NCBI GenBank assembly: GCA_014529385.2
Contig: CM043946.1
Location: 22,832,077 to 22,896,076 of the forward strand
Length of the DNA stretch: 64,000 nucleotides
Direction: 5' to 3'
From: Adiantum capillus-veneris
Lineage: Eukaryota; Streptophyta; Polypodiopsida; Polypodiales; Pteridaceae
Under the pieces are notes generated by a model, which had not been told where the DNA came from, did no database searches, and was given only the letters and a program-made list of their open reading frames with translations. Positions 43,880 to 54,693 of this stretch are shown here, piece by piece. The position numbers were made by a program, and so were the translations under genes. Each line of letters begins with the position of its first letter. The stretch's first letter is position 1.

Positions 43880-45628
43880 GAATGAAATACTTCTCATGCA
43901 TGCATATCACAATACAATAATCACCATCAATAGAGAGGTAATCTTAGAATCAAACCTATACACTACCCGTTTTGTTGAAAACACAAGATCATGCATCTTC
44001 TTTGCAACATCTGAAGACTTCACCCCATCCATAAGATATACAAAAGATTGCATACTATCACCTCACAATTACTCTACATGTAAACATATTCATAAATTCT
44101 AACTTATTTTCACTTTATGTATACCTGCAAAACATGATTCTTCAAGCTTATCTTGAAGAATTCATCAAATGAATCCGGTAACTCTGGCCCTTCAACTTGT
44201 ATCTTTTTTATTAAAAGAGAGGCTTCATAGTGCATATGAGCCCAATATGTCTCTTTCTTCATGTAGTCCGAAATGCCTTATAATCTTGATGTTTAGGACA
44301 TAAGGGGTCTTTGGACTTTGTCAGACTCATGAGTTGCAACAATATTTTCTTCCTACAATGCATACATACTTATACTTAAAGAAAGCATCGAACAAGACTA
44401 AATATAGGCAAATAAATGCATTCAAAATACCTCTCAAGAGAGATTTTAGAACTTGTAACGCAATACAACTTGTCTCTTGGAATTTTACACATGCTTGTAT
44501 CCTCCCACTTTATGTCAATCAACACTTTGAATAACTCCTCTCCATTATGGGGATTTGCAATGCCTCATCTAAAACCAAATGGTTCAATCGTTGCCTTTTC
44601 TTTAGAGAGGGATGCTTGAAAGTCATCTTTACGTCATAAATTAATTATTTAATTGTCAAGCAATACACAAAACTATAAATGAAAGGAGGAAAAATGAGAG
44701 TAGCCACCTTCCAAACAAGCAGTGAAATCAATTCACAGGGAGAGTTATACCATGGAGGGACACCATGATAATATCGACACTCTACACTCATCTCAACTTC
44801 TGCCCACTTCCTCATTTCTGGTGTCAATCTATCTAGAATAGATTCTTTGTTGGCAACACCAAACTTTTGAAACATATACACCTCATGAGCAATGTTTGGA
44901 GTCCCATGAGCTCTAGAAATCCTATTTACAACAATAAATTCTGTAAAGTGAATGGTTAAGCACAACATACATCATCCTTACGCATTGGTTAAAGTTGATG
45001 ATAAAAGTGACTTACGCATTGGTTGTGTCTAGTGCAAGTAGGAGCTTTGTCTCCTTTGCCTTTGGTACTTGTATAAATTGACACCTCACACTCCATGGTA
45101 TTTAGCATTATCGGAGTACTCAACATATTAAAACAAAAACTATAAGAATCATATAGAAGTACCATTCACAACATGGAAATGAGAAAATGTAAAATCATGA
45201 CATACTTTCTTTGATGTGTCTCCACCATGTCTTCAACCTGTGGTTTCCATCCCAAACCAAAAATTTCTTACCCCTTAGGTCATGCCACTCTTTTCCAAGA
45301 GCTCTCTCAAACTCATCATTCTTTTGACACCATATAGGTCCCCACTCTTCAAGGTTACCTGTTGTCACTGGAATTATCTTTCCTCTAGTCCCTCCATGGA
45401 AACAAGAAAATGACCCATAGTTTCAAGATAAGCAGATGACTCAAAAGAAGGTATCAACCATTGTGCATCATCGGTGGCAAATCTAACTGCTTCATGAGCC
45501 ACCAATCTACATAGAGGAATGGGAGGAGGCATAGTCCTTTTCTTCACATAAAACTGGCTCAATACATCATTCATCAAGCCAAGAGAAACTTGTTTGCCCA
45601 ATAGTACAATAAGTGTTTGAGTTCTCAT
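43880..45628 (-). pseudogene. Multi-exon gene with a ParB-like DGNHR motif (broken)
   Basis: Coding pieces run right to left: 45628-45377 (84 codons, start at 45628), about 45365-45206 (GPIWCQKNDEFERALGKEWH, then KFLVWDGNHRLKTWWRHIKE, motif at 45237-45257), about 45075-45016 (KAKETKLLLALDTTN), 44921-44760 (ISRAHGTPNIAHEVYMFQKF), about 44625-44440 (GEELFKVLIDIKWEDTS), about 44255-44130 (YWAHMHYEASLLIKKIQVEG) and about 44060-43900 (SFVYLMDGVKSSDVAKKMHD). Introns are visible: donor GTATGT at 45205 and a clean GTAAG...TAG intron at 44922-45015 that restores the frame (TTN joined to AISRAHG). In-frame stops and frame slips are present, for example near 45377 and 44580. D-G-N-H-R resembles the GxxR box of ParB/sulfiredoxin-like domains. 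I do not know the family. Confidence 0.6.
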
Positions 45629-46090
45629 ACGAATGATCAGAGAGCTCTAATGTTTTATCTAATTTTAATACAATAGTTTAAATAGCCACCCAAACGAATC
45701 TCTTTTCCAAGATAATAGTACACGTGAAATCATTGTTTCAAGGCACTGTTTCGCATATAGTAGGTGTTTGAGCTTTCTAATCATCCGCTTGCAAATGGAT
45801 GGTCAGAGAGCTCAATAACTCCTATGCTTTATGTAATTTTAATACAATAGTTTAAAATAGCCACCAAAACTGACCTCTTTCTCAAGGTAACAGTACACTT
45901 CAAATCACAAGTTCAATGCACAATTTATTATAAATACTTAATATATAGAAGGTGTTTGAGCTCTCTAATCATCCGTATGCAAGCGGATGATTGTAGAGCT
46001 TAACTAGTCATGTGTTTTATACAATTATGAAACAATAGCTAAATTAATCTATTTTTTCAAGGTCTAATTAAATACACTATAAAAATTGTA
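45608..46090. repeat. Tandem repeat, three units of about 150-190 bp, each with a hairpin
   Basis: Units begin with GTGTTTGAGCT at about 45614, 45764 and 45952. Each opens with an inverted repeat (GAGCTCTCTAATCATCCG opposite CGGATGATCAGAGAGCTC, imperfect in each copy), followed by an AT-rich part ending near AGTACACTTCAAATCA. A fourth copy lies at about 47925-48075. The proposed start of the DGNHR gene lies inside the first unit. Confidence 0.8.
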
Positions 46091-47528
46091 TAAAAATATT
46101 CAAGACTTAAAGATTTATCAAAATCAAAAAAATATTCCACGTATAAAAAACAAAAAACTTGGACAGTCTCCTTTGTTTTTTCATTATAAAAAAAAAATTA
46201 CAACTGCAATTATGGTGGTGACAACTGCAATCACGCAACACAGCTACTCAAGTGGCACCAACTGAGCATGCTCACGTGGTGGGGATAAAGGGGAAACAAT
46301 TTTTGGCTACCAATGCAATTTTGGCGCCCTCTCAAAAGCTTGCACTTATTGCAGGATGTGCCCATAAACATGATGGTCAAAGTTCTACCAAAGTTCCCAG
46401 AGAAACACTACACTAGTAATCTCCACATGAACAAAGCCAACTAGTAAGTAATGGAATCTCCTTGCATCCCGCACAACATAAACATTTAAAAGGAAGTAAA
46501 CATTCAAGGCAACTTAAATATGGAATGGGATCAGAGCTAACCAAAAAACGACAATATTTGGCCCTTTGAAGACCACAAGCTTTGAAGATGAGCTCCCAAT
46601 TTGGTGATGTGGATTAGAGCTGCCGATAAGAGGAACACGTGATCAGAAGGCTGAAAAACAACACGAATCAGGACCTGCAAAAAGCTGAATGAAGCATGCC
46701 CTCCCTCTTCCTCTCACGGATGAGCTTGCAGCACGCGTGGACGAGTAGTGAGTTCTTCCATGGGAGAAGGACGGAGGGCAAGGAGACCATACCTGGAAAC
46801 CTTGGCCATGCCACAGATATAGAAAACTTTTAAGATTTTCTAATCTTTATTTCTTTTTTGAGTGCTAAGCATGTAATTTATCTAAAAATAATGAAACAAT
46901 TCATTTCCAAGGCCTACATAACCATCTTAAATTCTAGTTTTAGCATCTTGTATTCATAGAAAATCAGTCTTCTTATGAGAAGCTACAATCTTTTAATTCT
47001 TTGGAGATATTTAATCTCACAACCGGGGTTATTTTGGGAATTTTTAAAAATTTAAAGGGCATTTTGGAAAATTATGACAAGAGATCAGGGGCATTTTGGG
47101 AATTTTAAAAATTTGAGGGATATTTTGGTAATTTTCACTAAATTCTAATCCCAAAACCGTGCTCACCAAAAAATGTTTTTAGCATCCAAAAAAGCCCATT
47201 TTTAGTGAAAATTTAAGAGGTTTTATCGGTTTTACTGCCTAGCCGTGAACTACATTAACGAACATTCAGAAAAACTTAGACTTAAAGTCAGCTAAAAATC
47301 ATAAAATTGGTTTTTTCTTTTGAACAAAAAAAAAAGGAAACACCGTGTAGAGTCATTATAAATAAAGCAAAATAAAATAATGCAACTGATCCTAGTATAG
47401 AATTTTGTATTATATAAATCTAAATACTGATATAGATAGTAAATATAAAGATTAATATCTATTTATTTACAACTATACATATATAAAGAGTGTGCATAAA
47501 CTCTTATAAAGTTGAGCTTATATATATA
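46091..47528. other. Non-coding AT-rich stretch
   Basis: No gene seen. It contains short repeated phrases of the type GGGCATTTTGGGAATTTT around 47030-47140, common filler in plant intergenic DNA, and a GC-richer patch at 46700-46800 without a convincing frame. Confidence 0.5.
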
Positions 47529-48205
<677 letters not shown>

Positions 48206-48376
48206 GTATCATTCTCTCTGTGTTGACGGCTACACCATTGATGCCCATTACTTTTTTGCCCTCTCACACAATCACTCATTTTGTTATTGAACTGATATGT
48301 TTTCTTTCACATTCATTTTTGTACCTCTCATATTGTCTAGTAGTGTTCCATAGCTCTGTGTTGCTCCATAGCTCTC

Positions 48377-49619
48377 ATGAGTGCTCCAAGCTCTATGTTG
48401 CTTGCTTGGCACATTGCTGGTAACACTTTCACACATGATATTCCCTTGCACAATGGTAATGTATTGCTAAGCTCTCATTATCTTCAAAGTTTGCTACCTC
48501 CTTCATGTGTTTTTCACGGACTACATGCAATTATTCAAGAAGAAGACCATTCATTTGAGCTTTCTATGACTGCACATTGTGACCATGAAGGCAACGAACC
48601 CTATCTGATTGATGGTTCTTTGTCAGTCAAATATCTATTATTGCACACGATAGAGTGTGTTTATGTATCTAATAGCGAGAGCATGGAGATAAACGACGAC
48701 AAGGACTCAACAAAAGTGTTTGATGATATGAGACCTGCTAATGGTGAGGCGTGCTTGAAAGTATTAGAGCCTGATGGTGAATGTAAAGACATAGAAGATA
48801 GGCCATCTATGTCCTAGACACAAAATGGAGAAGGGGCACCTCGACTTAAAAAGCTATTAAAGATGTGCGAAAATCCGCTACAGGTAACTGAACTTCCCCC
48901 CACATATGATGGCTGTTTGTGTTTCAAGTTTCCTGCAACTTTAGGAAAAATTAAGAGAATGTAAGGGATGGAGCAAAAACATGATAGTCATCTCTCGACA
49001 CGACCATCCCAAATAAACATGACAATAGCTTGTATATTGAGGCTAAGTTATTTCCTTGAGAATCTACAATGTCACCGATTGTCTTGTCCATTTCACATGA
49101 ATGAGAACAAGTTCAACGACAACTATTTCCATGGTCATTTGGACAGGCAGGTAAGCAAGGGATATCCTGCAGGTGAAGGAAAATAAAAAATTTACTGTCA
49201 TTATTGCCAAAAATTGTGACATGCATTGATGTATGCAAGGCTATGATCTACTATGTTTTCCCTTTGGATGAGAGTATGACTCGAATGGTACTTTATATTG
49301 GCAATCATCAACATAGTGTTCAACTAGGCACCTCAAGAGCCAATATAGCAAAAGTGCAAAATTTGGTTAGCACAGTTCTTAAAATAGAGAAAGGTGGACC
49401 ACGAAAAATACAAATGTTGGTAGCTCAATAGATTTTGTTTGAATCTTTGACGAGAGAAGGTGAGGAAGTCACAACTGATCAAGCTTTACTTGGTTTTCTG
49501 GAGGAGATGATGCCACTAGTGCAAAACAACGGGTATGCATGGATTGAATATAAGCAAGTTACTATTCATGTGTCTTTTTTTTTTATCTTTGGTACGTTAC
49601 GTCATTTACATTGATACAT
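48377..49619 (+). pseudogene. Transposase-like gene, N-terminal half (split by the TIR element)
   Basis: Coding pieces in order: 48377-48817 (146 codons; acidic, with SNSESMEINDDKDST), a middle piece with LPPTYDGCLCFKFPATLG (about 48893-48950), 49060-49180 (CPFHMNENKFNDNYFHGHLD) and 49204-49560 (CKAMIYYVFPLDESMTRMVL, IGNHQHSVQLG, GGPRKIQMLVAQ; a TAG at 49429 then more open frame). This looks like the DNA-binding and N-terminal part of a transposase or transposase-derived protein of a kind I recall from seed-free plants, with SWIM/MULE-like C-termini; that recollection is not proof. Several stops and frame changes occur. The continuation lies at 59219-61790, beyond the 9.6 kb insertion. Confidence 0.55.
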
Positions 49620-49647
49620 TAGGAAAAATATGGACTCTCCTTGGGCC
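49620..49647 (+). repeat. Left terminal inverted repeat
   Basis: About 28 bp ending GGGCC, pairing with 59191-59218. The 49650-50320 stretch beyond it is non-coding: G14 tract, then pyrimidine-rich leader (CTCTCT) up to the first gene. Confidence 0.85.
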
Positions 49648-50323
49648 TTTTTTATTAGTGAAGGCTTAAGGGAGAACCAATGAGAAGGCTCTTGGGATAT
49701 CACCTAGAAGGGGAGGAATGGTAGGGGTGCAGCCTAATTGTCTCCCTCTTCAATGCTTGGTTCTTAGAGAGAGGTGGGAGGTAGGCTTGGGGGGGGGGGG
49801 GGTAAATAGGAGGAGAGAGGTGTCATAAAAGAGGGTGGGACCCCCCAAAAAAAAACGCGCATGCTTAAAAACCCAAAAAATTGAAAATTTTTTAAAAGTT
49901 CCAAAGTTGACCCATTTGCCTCCAAAACTGCCCCAAAACATAAACTAACTTTAAAAAGTCAATTTTTCCCCCCAAAATCCACTTTTCTCTCTCTCCCTCA
50001 TTACTTTTCTCTCCCACACTCTCCCTCCTCCCATTCTCTCTCTACAGTCAAGGCAGCCATAGCCAAAAGCTTTCCACCACTCTCTTTCTCTCTCTCTATA
50101 GCTCCCCCTTCTCTCACACCTCCATCAACCCTCTACAGTCCCACACTCCATAGCCCACATCTCCACTATCCTCTCTACCTCTCACTCCTCTCTTTCTCTA
50201 TCTCCACTGTCAAAGCCACCATAGCCACCATAGGCAGCTCACCTCACCCTCCCCTCAGCTCCTCATTCTCTCTCCACAGTACTCAACTCTTTCAAATCCC
50301 TTCCTAAGCCCAACTTCCCAAGC

Positions 50324-51511
50324 ATGTCCACGCATAGACGGCCCAAACCAGAGATAGAGGAGATTGTGTTGCACAACACAAAAGACTCATAGGGGGTATG
50401 GATCCCACAAGTGTTCAAGAAGGGTGCATGGATCTACATGCAACCAACACGTGCTGGACCTCATCGCGTACGGTGTCGAGGCGTATTGGAACGTCATTGG
50501 AAGGGCCGGCTATTGACATTCAAAGAAACAAAGTCCGGAATGGTGGCCATCGTGCAACACGTCTACAGTGCAACTGAGCTCCACCTCAAGAGAGTTTCTA
50601 CTCAATTTGCACCTCATTGTAAGTTTTCATGGTTTAGCTATCCCATGCATGTCATGTTTACGTTTATGTGATCATTATGTTTAACTAAGGACATTTGTAA
50701 AGATGTTTTTCCATCCAGCTTAGTTGAGGAGCAGCCGCTTGAGTGCCTCTCAGGCACGTTCATGGTTGTGCATGCTCACATTGTGGAGCTTATGTTTCCT
50801 AATGTTTCATCGAAAAAACTTACCGAGCAGCGAATATTCATGTACTCCCACAAGTATGTGGTGCCGAAGTCAAGCCAAAGCTATGGTAGGTTAGAAGCCG
50901 TGGAGACACCCTCATTGCAGAGTGCAGAATGGCCAACTCCATACCATTGGGCTTTGCTTTCTTTCAAGCGCAAGGTGCTGCAAGATTTCCAAGGGTCCCT
51001 AAAGTTTGGTAAGGCAACCAGATCGGTGGGTCTCAGTTGGCATTGTCCCATTCATTTGTTTGTGCATGCATTCCGCTCTCTACCGATTGTAGAAACACCA
51101 ACAATGTTTGTTTGCAAAGAAGTTGACATAGATGCAATGGACACCATTCTAGGTGTCAATTGGGGCTATGTTGACGGTTTGCATGTTGGTGACCGTTATA
51201 AGTTCAATGTGTCCCCCACACAGCTTTGCCTTCGGTATTTGAAAGCAAGGTGCACCTTGTATGCACGGTTTAGCTATGAGAGGTGGATGCACAAACGTGG
51301 CAAATGGATACCCTTGCAGCTGATAGCCGAAGAGATTCAATCCTTTGAAATTCATGTCCGCATGCCCAATAACGAGGTGGAGGTGGTTGTAGTGAATCCG
51401 CATTGGACTCTTTCCAATCTTCGGGAACACTTTGTCATAATGGGATTCGAGGATGTCGGTAATGCAAGTTTCAAACTAGAACAACGCAAGGTCTGCTTTG
51501 TGCTTCCTTAG
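50324..51511 (+). pseudogene. TIR-element gene alpha: unknown basic protein, one intron
   Basis: ATG at 50324 (MSTHRRPKPEIEEIV), with an in-frame TAG at 50390-50392, then the same frame continues (VWIPQVFKKGAWIYMQPT, GVLERHWKGRLLTF) to a consensus donor GTAAGT at 50619. The intron ends CAG at 50718 (100 bp). The second exon is open from about 50720 to the TAG at 51511 (FPNVSSKKLTEQRIFMYSHK, YKFNVSPTQLCLRYLKARC). As spliced, the exons are one base out of phase, so a small indel is likely. The last 60 residues (SFEIHVRMPNNEVEVVVVNP) alternate hydrophobic and polar residues and could be a beta-grasp-like fold; this is a guess. I do not recognise the family. It reads in the same direction as the next gene, 368 bp upstream of it. 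Confidence 0.6.
50619..50718 (+). other. Probable spliceosomal intron of gene alpha
   Basis: Donor GTAAGT, AT-rich interior, acceptor preceded by a pyrimidine-rich CATCCAG; 100 bp. Confidence 0.6.
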
Positions 51512-51790
51512 CTACCTTTTCTTATTTTCTGTGGGTTTTTGTATTTTGATTGCCCATTTTTGGTTGTATAGATTGGAAGGCAGATGGAGGCCACTATGCT
51601 TGTTTACAAAGATTGGGCTACAGACGAAATCATCTTGTCTAAGTGAATTGGCTTGTAACTTTAATCGTTTATATATTGGATATTTTATTAAAGATTTTGA
51701 AAAGTTTTAAAGTGTTGTACTTGAGTTTTAAGGTGGTGTAAATTTATTTTTTAAATCCATATTTTTTATTTTTTTCGAGATAGAATATGT

Positions 51791-51800
51791 CTATATAAGG
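51791..51800 (+). promoter_or_regulatory. TATA box of gene beta
   Basis: CTATATAAGG lies 80 bp before the ATG at 51880. The 51512-51790 stretch upstream is AT-rich spacer with no gene. Confidence 0.55.
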
Positions 51801-51879
51801 AGGACCACCTCCTCATTTCACCATTTTCATCCTAGCATTGCAGAGAGACCTAGCATACCCAATCACGCAAAGAGAAGAC

Positions 51880-53441
51880 ATGGCTGCTACTAGTGCTTTA
51901 GATGCATTCCTTACTGAGGTTGGGCATGCAAATCGCCCTGAGCTTCAAGCATTTTTCACAACCCAACCCGATTTGGAAACCACCTTGACCCTCCACTCTC
52001 AATCTCTTGAGCACATTACTTCATACATTTCCACGTGCATGGGGAGATTCATTGTTGAGTTACCAAACCGACCAGGGCAATGGGTCCCTGAAGGCCTTCT
52101 CCACCACATCTACCAAGGGGACAGGCCATTTCATCAGCAGCTTGCACGCTTTGCCACCATAGCACAACCCGCAGGACAATATGTGCGGCTTGAAGCTGAT
52201 GATGTGCGAGCAATGCGTAAGGGAAGGATCGGAAACACTTTTTTCTCTGTTCATGCCATAATGATCTTCCTCCTTCACGAGTGCCTAGCACGCCCTGACG
52301 TAGTGCTACCTCACTTGCAGATCGGCGGGGTATTGGCTGATGTGAAGGACCCAAAGCCCGCGGCCATTGACTCATCCGCAGAGGAGAGGACGCTTGCCTT
52401 GACATACCCTGTAGGGATTCAAGGCCTCTTGGAGGCCTCTCCATCAGTCGGTTCATCCTCGGGACCGCCAGAAGGAACCACCACTCGGGATGCCATCCCT
52501 GAGGTAGAGATTACCCGCTTCTCCTCCATTGTGGTGGGTGGGGAGGAGTTTGTGTTTATGCACGATCTGGAGAAATCCTTTGAGCTTTGCATGGATGAGT
52601 GTTTTGCCATCCTCGATGCCCATGGAAAGTTTGAGCTTGATACCACCACCTCCCATGACGATGATCTCCTACTGCCCATGGGGAATACTTTGGCGGACAC
52701 AGTGGCGATCGCACAAGCCGAGGTGGCAGCGGCCGAGCAGGCCAAGGTCTCTAAGGAGGATTTTGTGGCCGTGCAAGCCATGTGTTTGGCTAAACGCGCA
52801 AGAGTGGATTCACCACCACCTGTTGCGCCACCTGTTTTGCTTGATCCAAAGGGGAAGTCAAGCGTGGATCTTTACTTGCACCCGGATGCCGATGAGGAGG
52901 ATCGTAGACAAGAGGTATAGATGCTCACTTACATTTGATTGTTACAAATGATTTTGTTAATGTTATATCATAATTCTGTGCCATATCTCAGAAAACCTAT
53001 GTTCTGCAGGATGTTCTGGAGGTTGACGCCTGGGCGCAACGGTCAGGGGGGAGGAGGACGCCGTTCGGACCTCAAGCGGCACTTGCTCACTACCTCGGCA
53101 CACTTCCCACTGGTGTCGTGGTGTTTGTCCATGCCGACTACTCTCCCAATGGTCACTACAACATTTTTGCTCTCCGTTCACTCTCCAAGGCGTTGTGTTT
53201 AACAACACTTGCCCAAACGGCCAACCTTGTAGTGCTTGTAAAGAAAGATTTTGCAATATCCACTTTCGGTGTAAAATTTCGCGGGCGCCTTATTGCCCAT
53301 GTCGGCATGAACCAAGCTGTAGGGGTTAATGACACCCAAGAAATCACAACCACTTTACTTAACAGGGAGCCACCCCAAAAGGCCAAGCGCCAGAAAATTG
53401 TAATTAGAAAGATCCTAAAGCAAAAGCCGGATATCATGTAA
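51880..53441 (+). CDS. TIR-element gene beta: intact two-exon gene, unknown 488-aa protein
   Basis: ATG at 51880 in a good context (GACATGGC). Exon 1 is 51880-52914 (345 codons), exon 2 is 53010-53441. The intron is 52915-53009 (95 bp, GTATAG...TGCAG), and splicing keeps the frame exactly (RRQE joined to DVLEVDAWAQRS). The N-terminal 230 residues are mostly helical and mildly acidic. A Pro-rich stretch (SPPPVAPPVLLDPKG) lies near residue 320. Exon 2 encodes a compact domain (GVVVFVHADYSPNGHYNIFA, NLVVLVKKDFAISTFGVKF) and a basic tail (KAKRQKIVIRKILKQK). No family is recognised, and no transmembrane segment or signal peptide is evident. It is the only gene of the element without a stop or frameshift. 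It converges with the H3-like gene. Confidence 0.8.
52915..53009 (+). other. Spliceosomal intron of gene beta
   Basis: 95 bp, GT...CAG, phase 0. It contains an in-frame stop and its removal restores a continuous frame. Confidence 0.8.
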
Positions 53442-53675
53442 AGCATTGATTTCTTTAATGAAACTACTTTTTGCTGTCTATGACTCTCTTTCTTGCAAGG
53501 TTTTGAATTTCTTATATGTTGGGCTTCCATTGTGTATGAGAAGCACCATAATTTTTGTTATGACTACTAAATGGTTTGGAAGGCATTAAAATTTAAAAAA
53601 TGTATACTTTGTTATATCTAAGCTTCCAAAGTTATGTATGTGCCTAGTAAAGGGCTTGGAAGTCCCTAAACAATG

Positions 53676-53745
53676 CTGCCACAAGGGCGCGCATTAGGGC
53701 TTTCCATCAGCAGATGAAGTGTGCAAATGCGCGCCCTTGTGGCAG
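53676..53745. repeat. Hairpin 1: 20-nt perfect arms, 30-nt loop
   Basis: CTGCCACAAGGGCGCGCATT at 53676-53695 is the exact reverse complement of 53726-53745. The loop can extend the stem imperfectly (CTTTCCATC opposite GATGAAG). It lies in the 1.25 kb spacer between the convergent gene beta and the H3-like gene. Confidence 0.95.
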
Positions 53746-53764
53746 ATGAAATTGGACACATCTA

Positions 53765-54110
53765 AGAGCATACCCAAGTACAAAACAGAGTGACAAGGCA
53801 TTAATACACAGTTGCAAAAGAGAAACACATGGATACCCAGGTAACCTTAAGCCCATCTTGCCCCAGATACCTAAAGATGTATTAACAAACCACAAAACTG
53901 TGGCAATATCTAAACCCTTCTTGGAGAATAGGAGCATATCCAGTTACAAAACAGAGTGAGAAGACAATAATACCCAGCTGCAAAATAGGAAGACATGGAT
54001 ACCCAGGTAACCTTAAGCCCATCTTGCCCCAGATACCTAAAGTTGTATTAACAAACCACAAGAGTAAACTTTGTGGCAATATCTAATCCCTTTCTGGAGT
54101 TTAGGACTGA
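53765..54110. repeat. Tandem duplication, two units of about 170 bp
   Basis: Units start near 53768 (AGCATACCCAAGTACAAAAC) and 53935 (AGCATATCCAGTTACAAAAC) and share GATACCCAGGTAACCTTAAG and the following 50 bp. About 85-90% identical by eye. Non-coding. Confidence 0.85.
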
Positions 54111-54239
54111 CATGGACTAAGGGGGGATGAATTCTAGCAGCATCTATGCTAATTGAAGCATTGAAGCAAACAAAACATACTTATTGCTTATCAAAATTGT
54201 CTGGAAACCACTGGAGAGTGTCAGCAAAGCACTAGGAGA

Positions 54240-54313
54240 GGCTGCCACAAGGGCGCGCATTATGTCCATCCATAGGCCTCTGGAAGCCCCAAATGCGCGC
54301 CCTTGTGGCAGCC
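54240..54313. repeat. Hairpin 2: 22-nt perfect arms, 30-nt loop
   Basis: Arms at 54240-54261 and 54292-54313 contain the same 20 nt as hairpin 1, plus GG/CC at the base. The loop length is the same but the loop sequence differs, so only the arms are conserved. Confidence 0.95.
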
Positions 54314-54536
54314 AACTTGGGGGCATTCCAAGCCATTTTGAACACTTTGTAGATGTTTTTTCCATGCAATAGTGAGTCACATAGCATGGATACATCAGGA
54401 AGTGCATGCCCCACTTAGCCAAGGTGCTAAACGTAGGCAATTTTTCACAATAACAAGCTAATGGCTACATACATACAGTAGAAGGTAGACAAAACTTGAA
54501 CCAGTGCTACATTGCATGGTACAGAATTAAAACAAT

Positions 54537-54650
54537 ACAATGCGCACTGGGGTATACAATAAAAGACGCTTATATTCAAATTCTTCCCAATACAATGCAC
54601 AGAGTGGGATATAGAATCAAAAGACGCTTGTATTCAAATTCTTCCCAATC
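54537..54650. repeat. Tandem duplication, two units of about 57 bp
   Basis: Units contain TATTCAAATTCTTCCCAA at about 54572 and 54630. This is spacer DNA just downstream of the H3-like gene's stop. Confidence 0.8.
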
Positions 54651-54693
54651 TTGGAGTTCCATAAATACAAAAAGGTTGATGCCTAATTACAAG

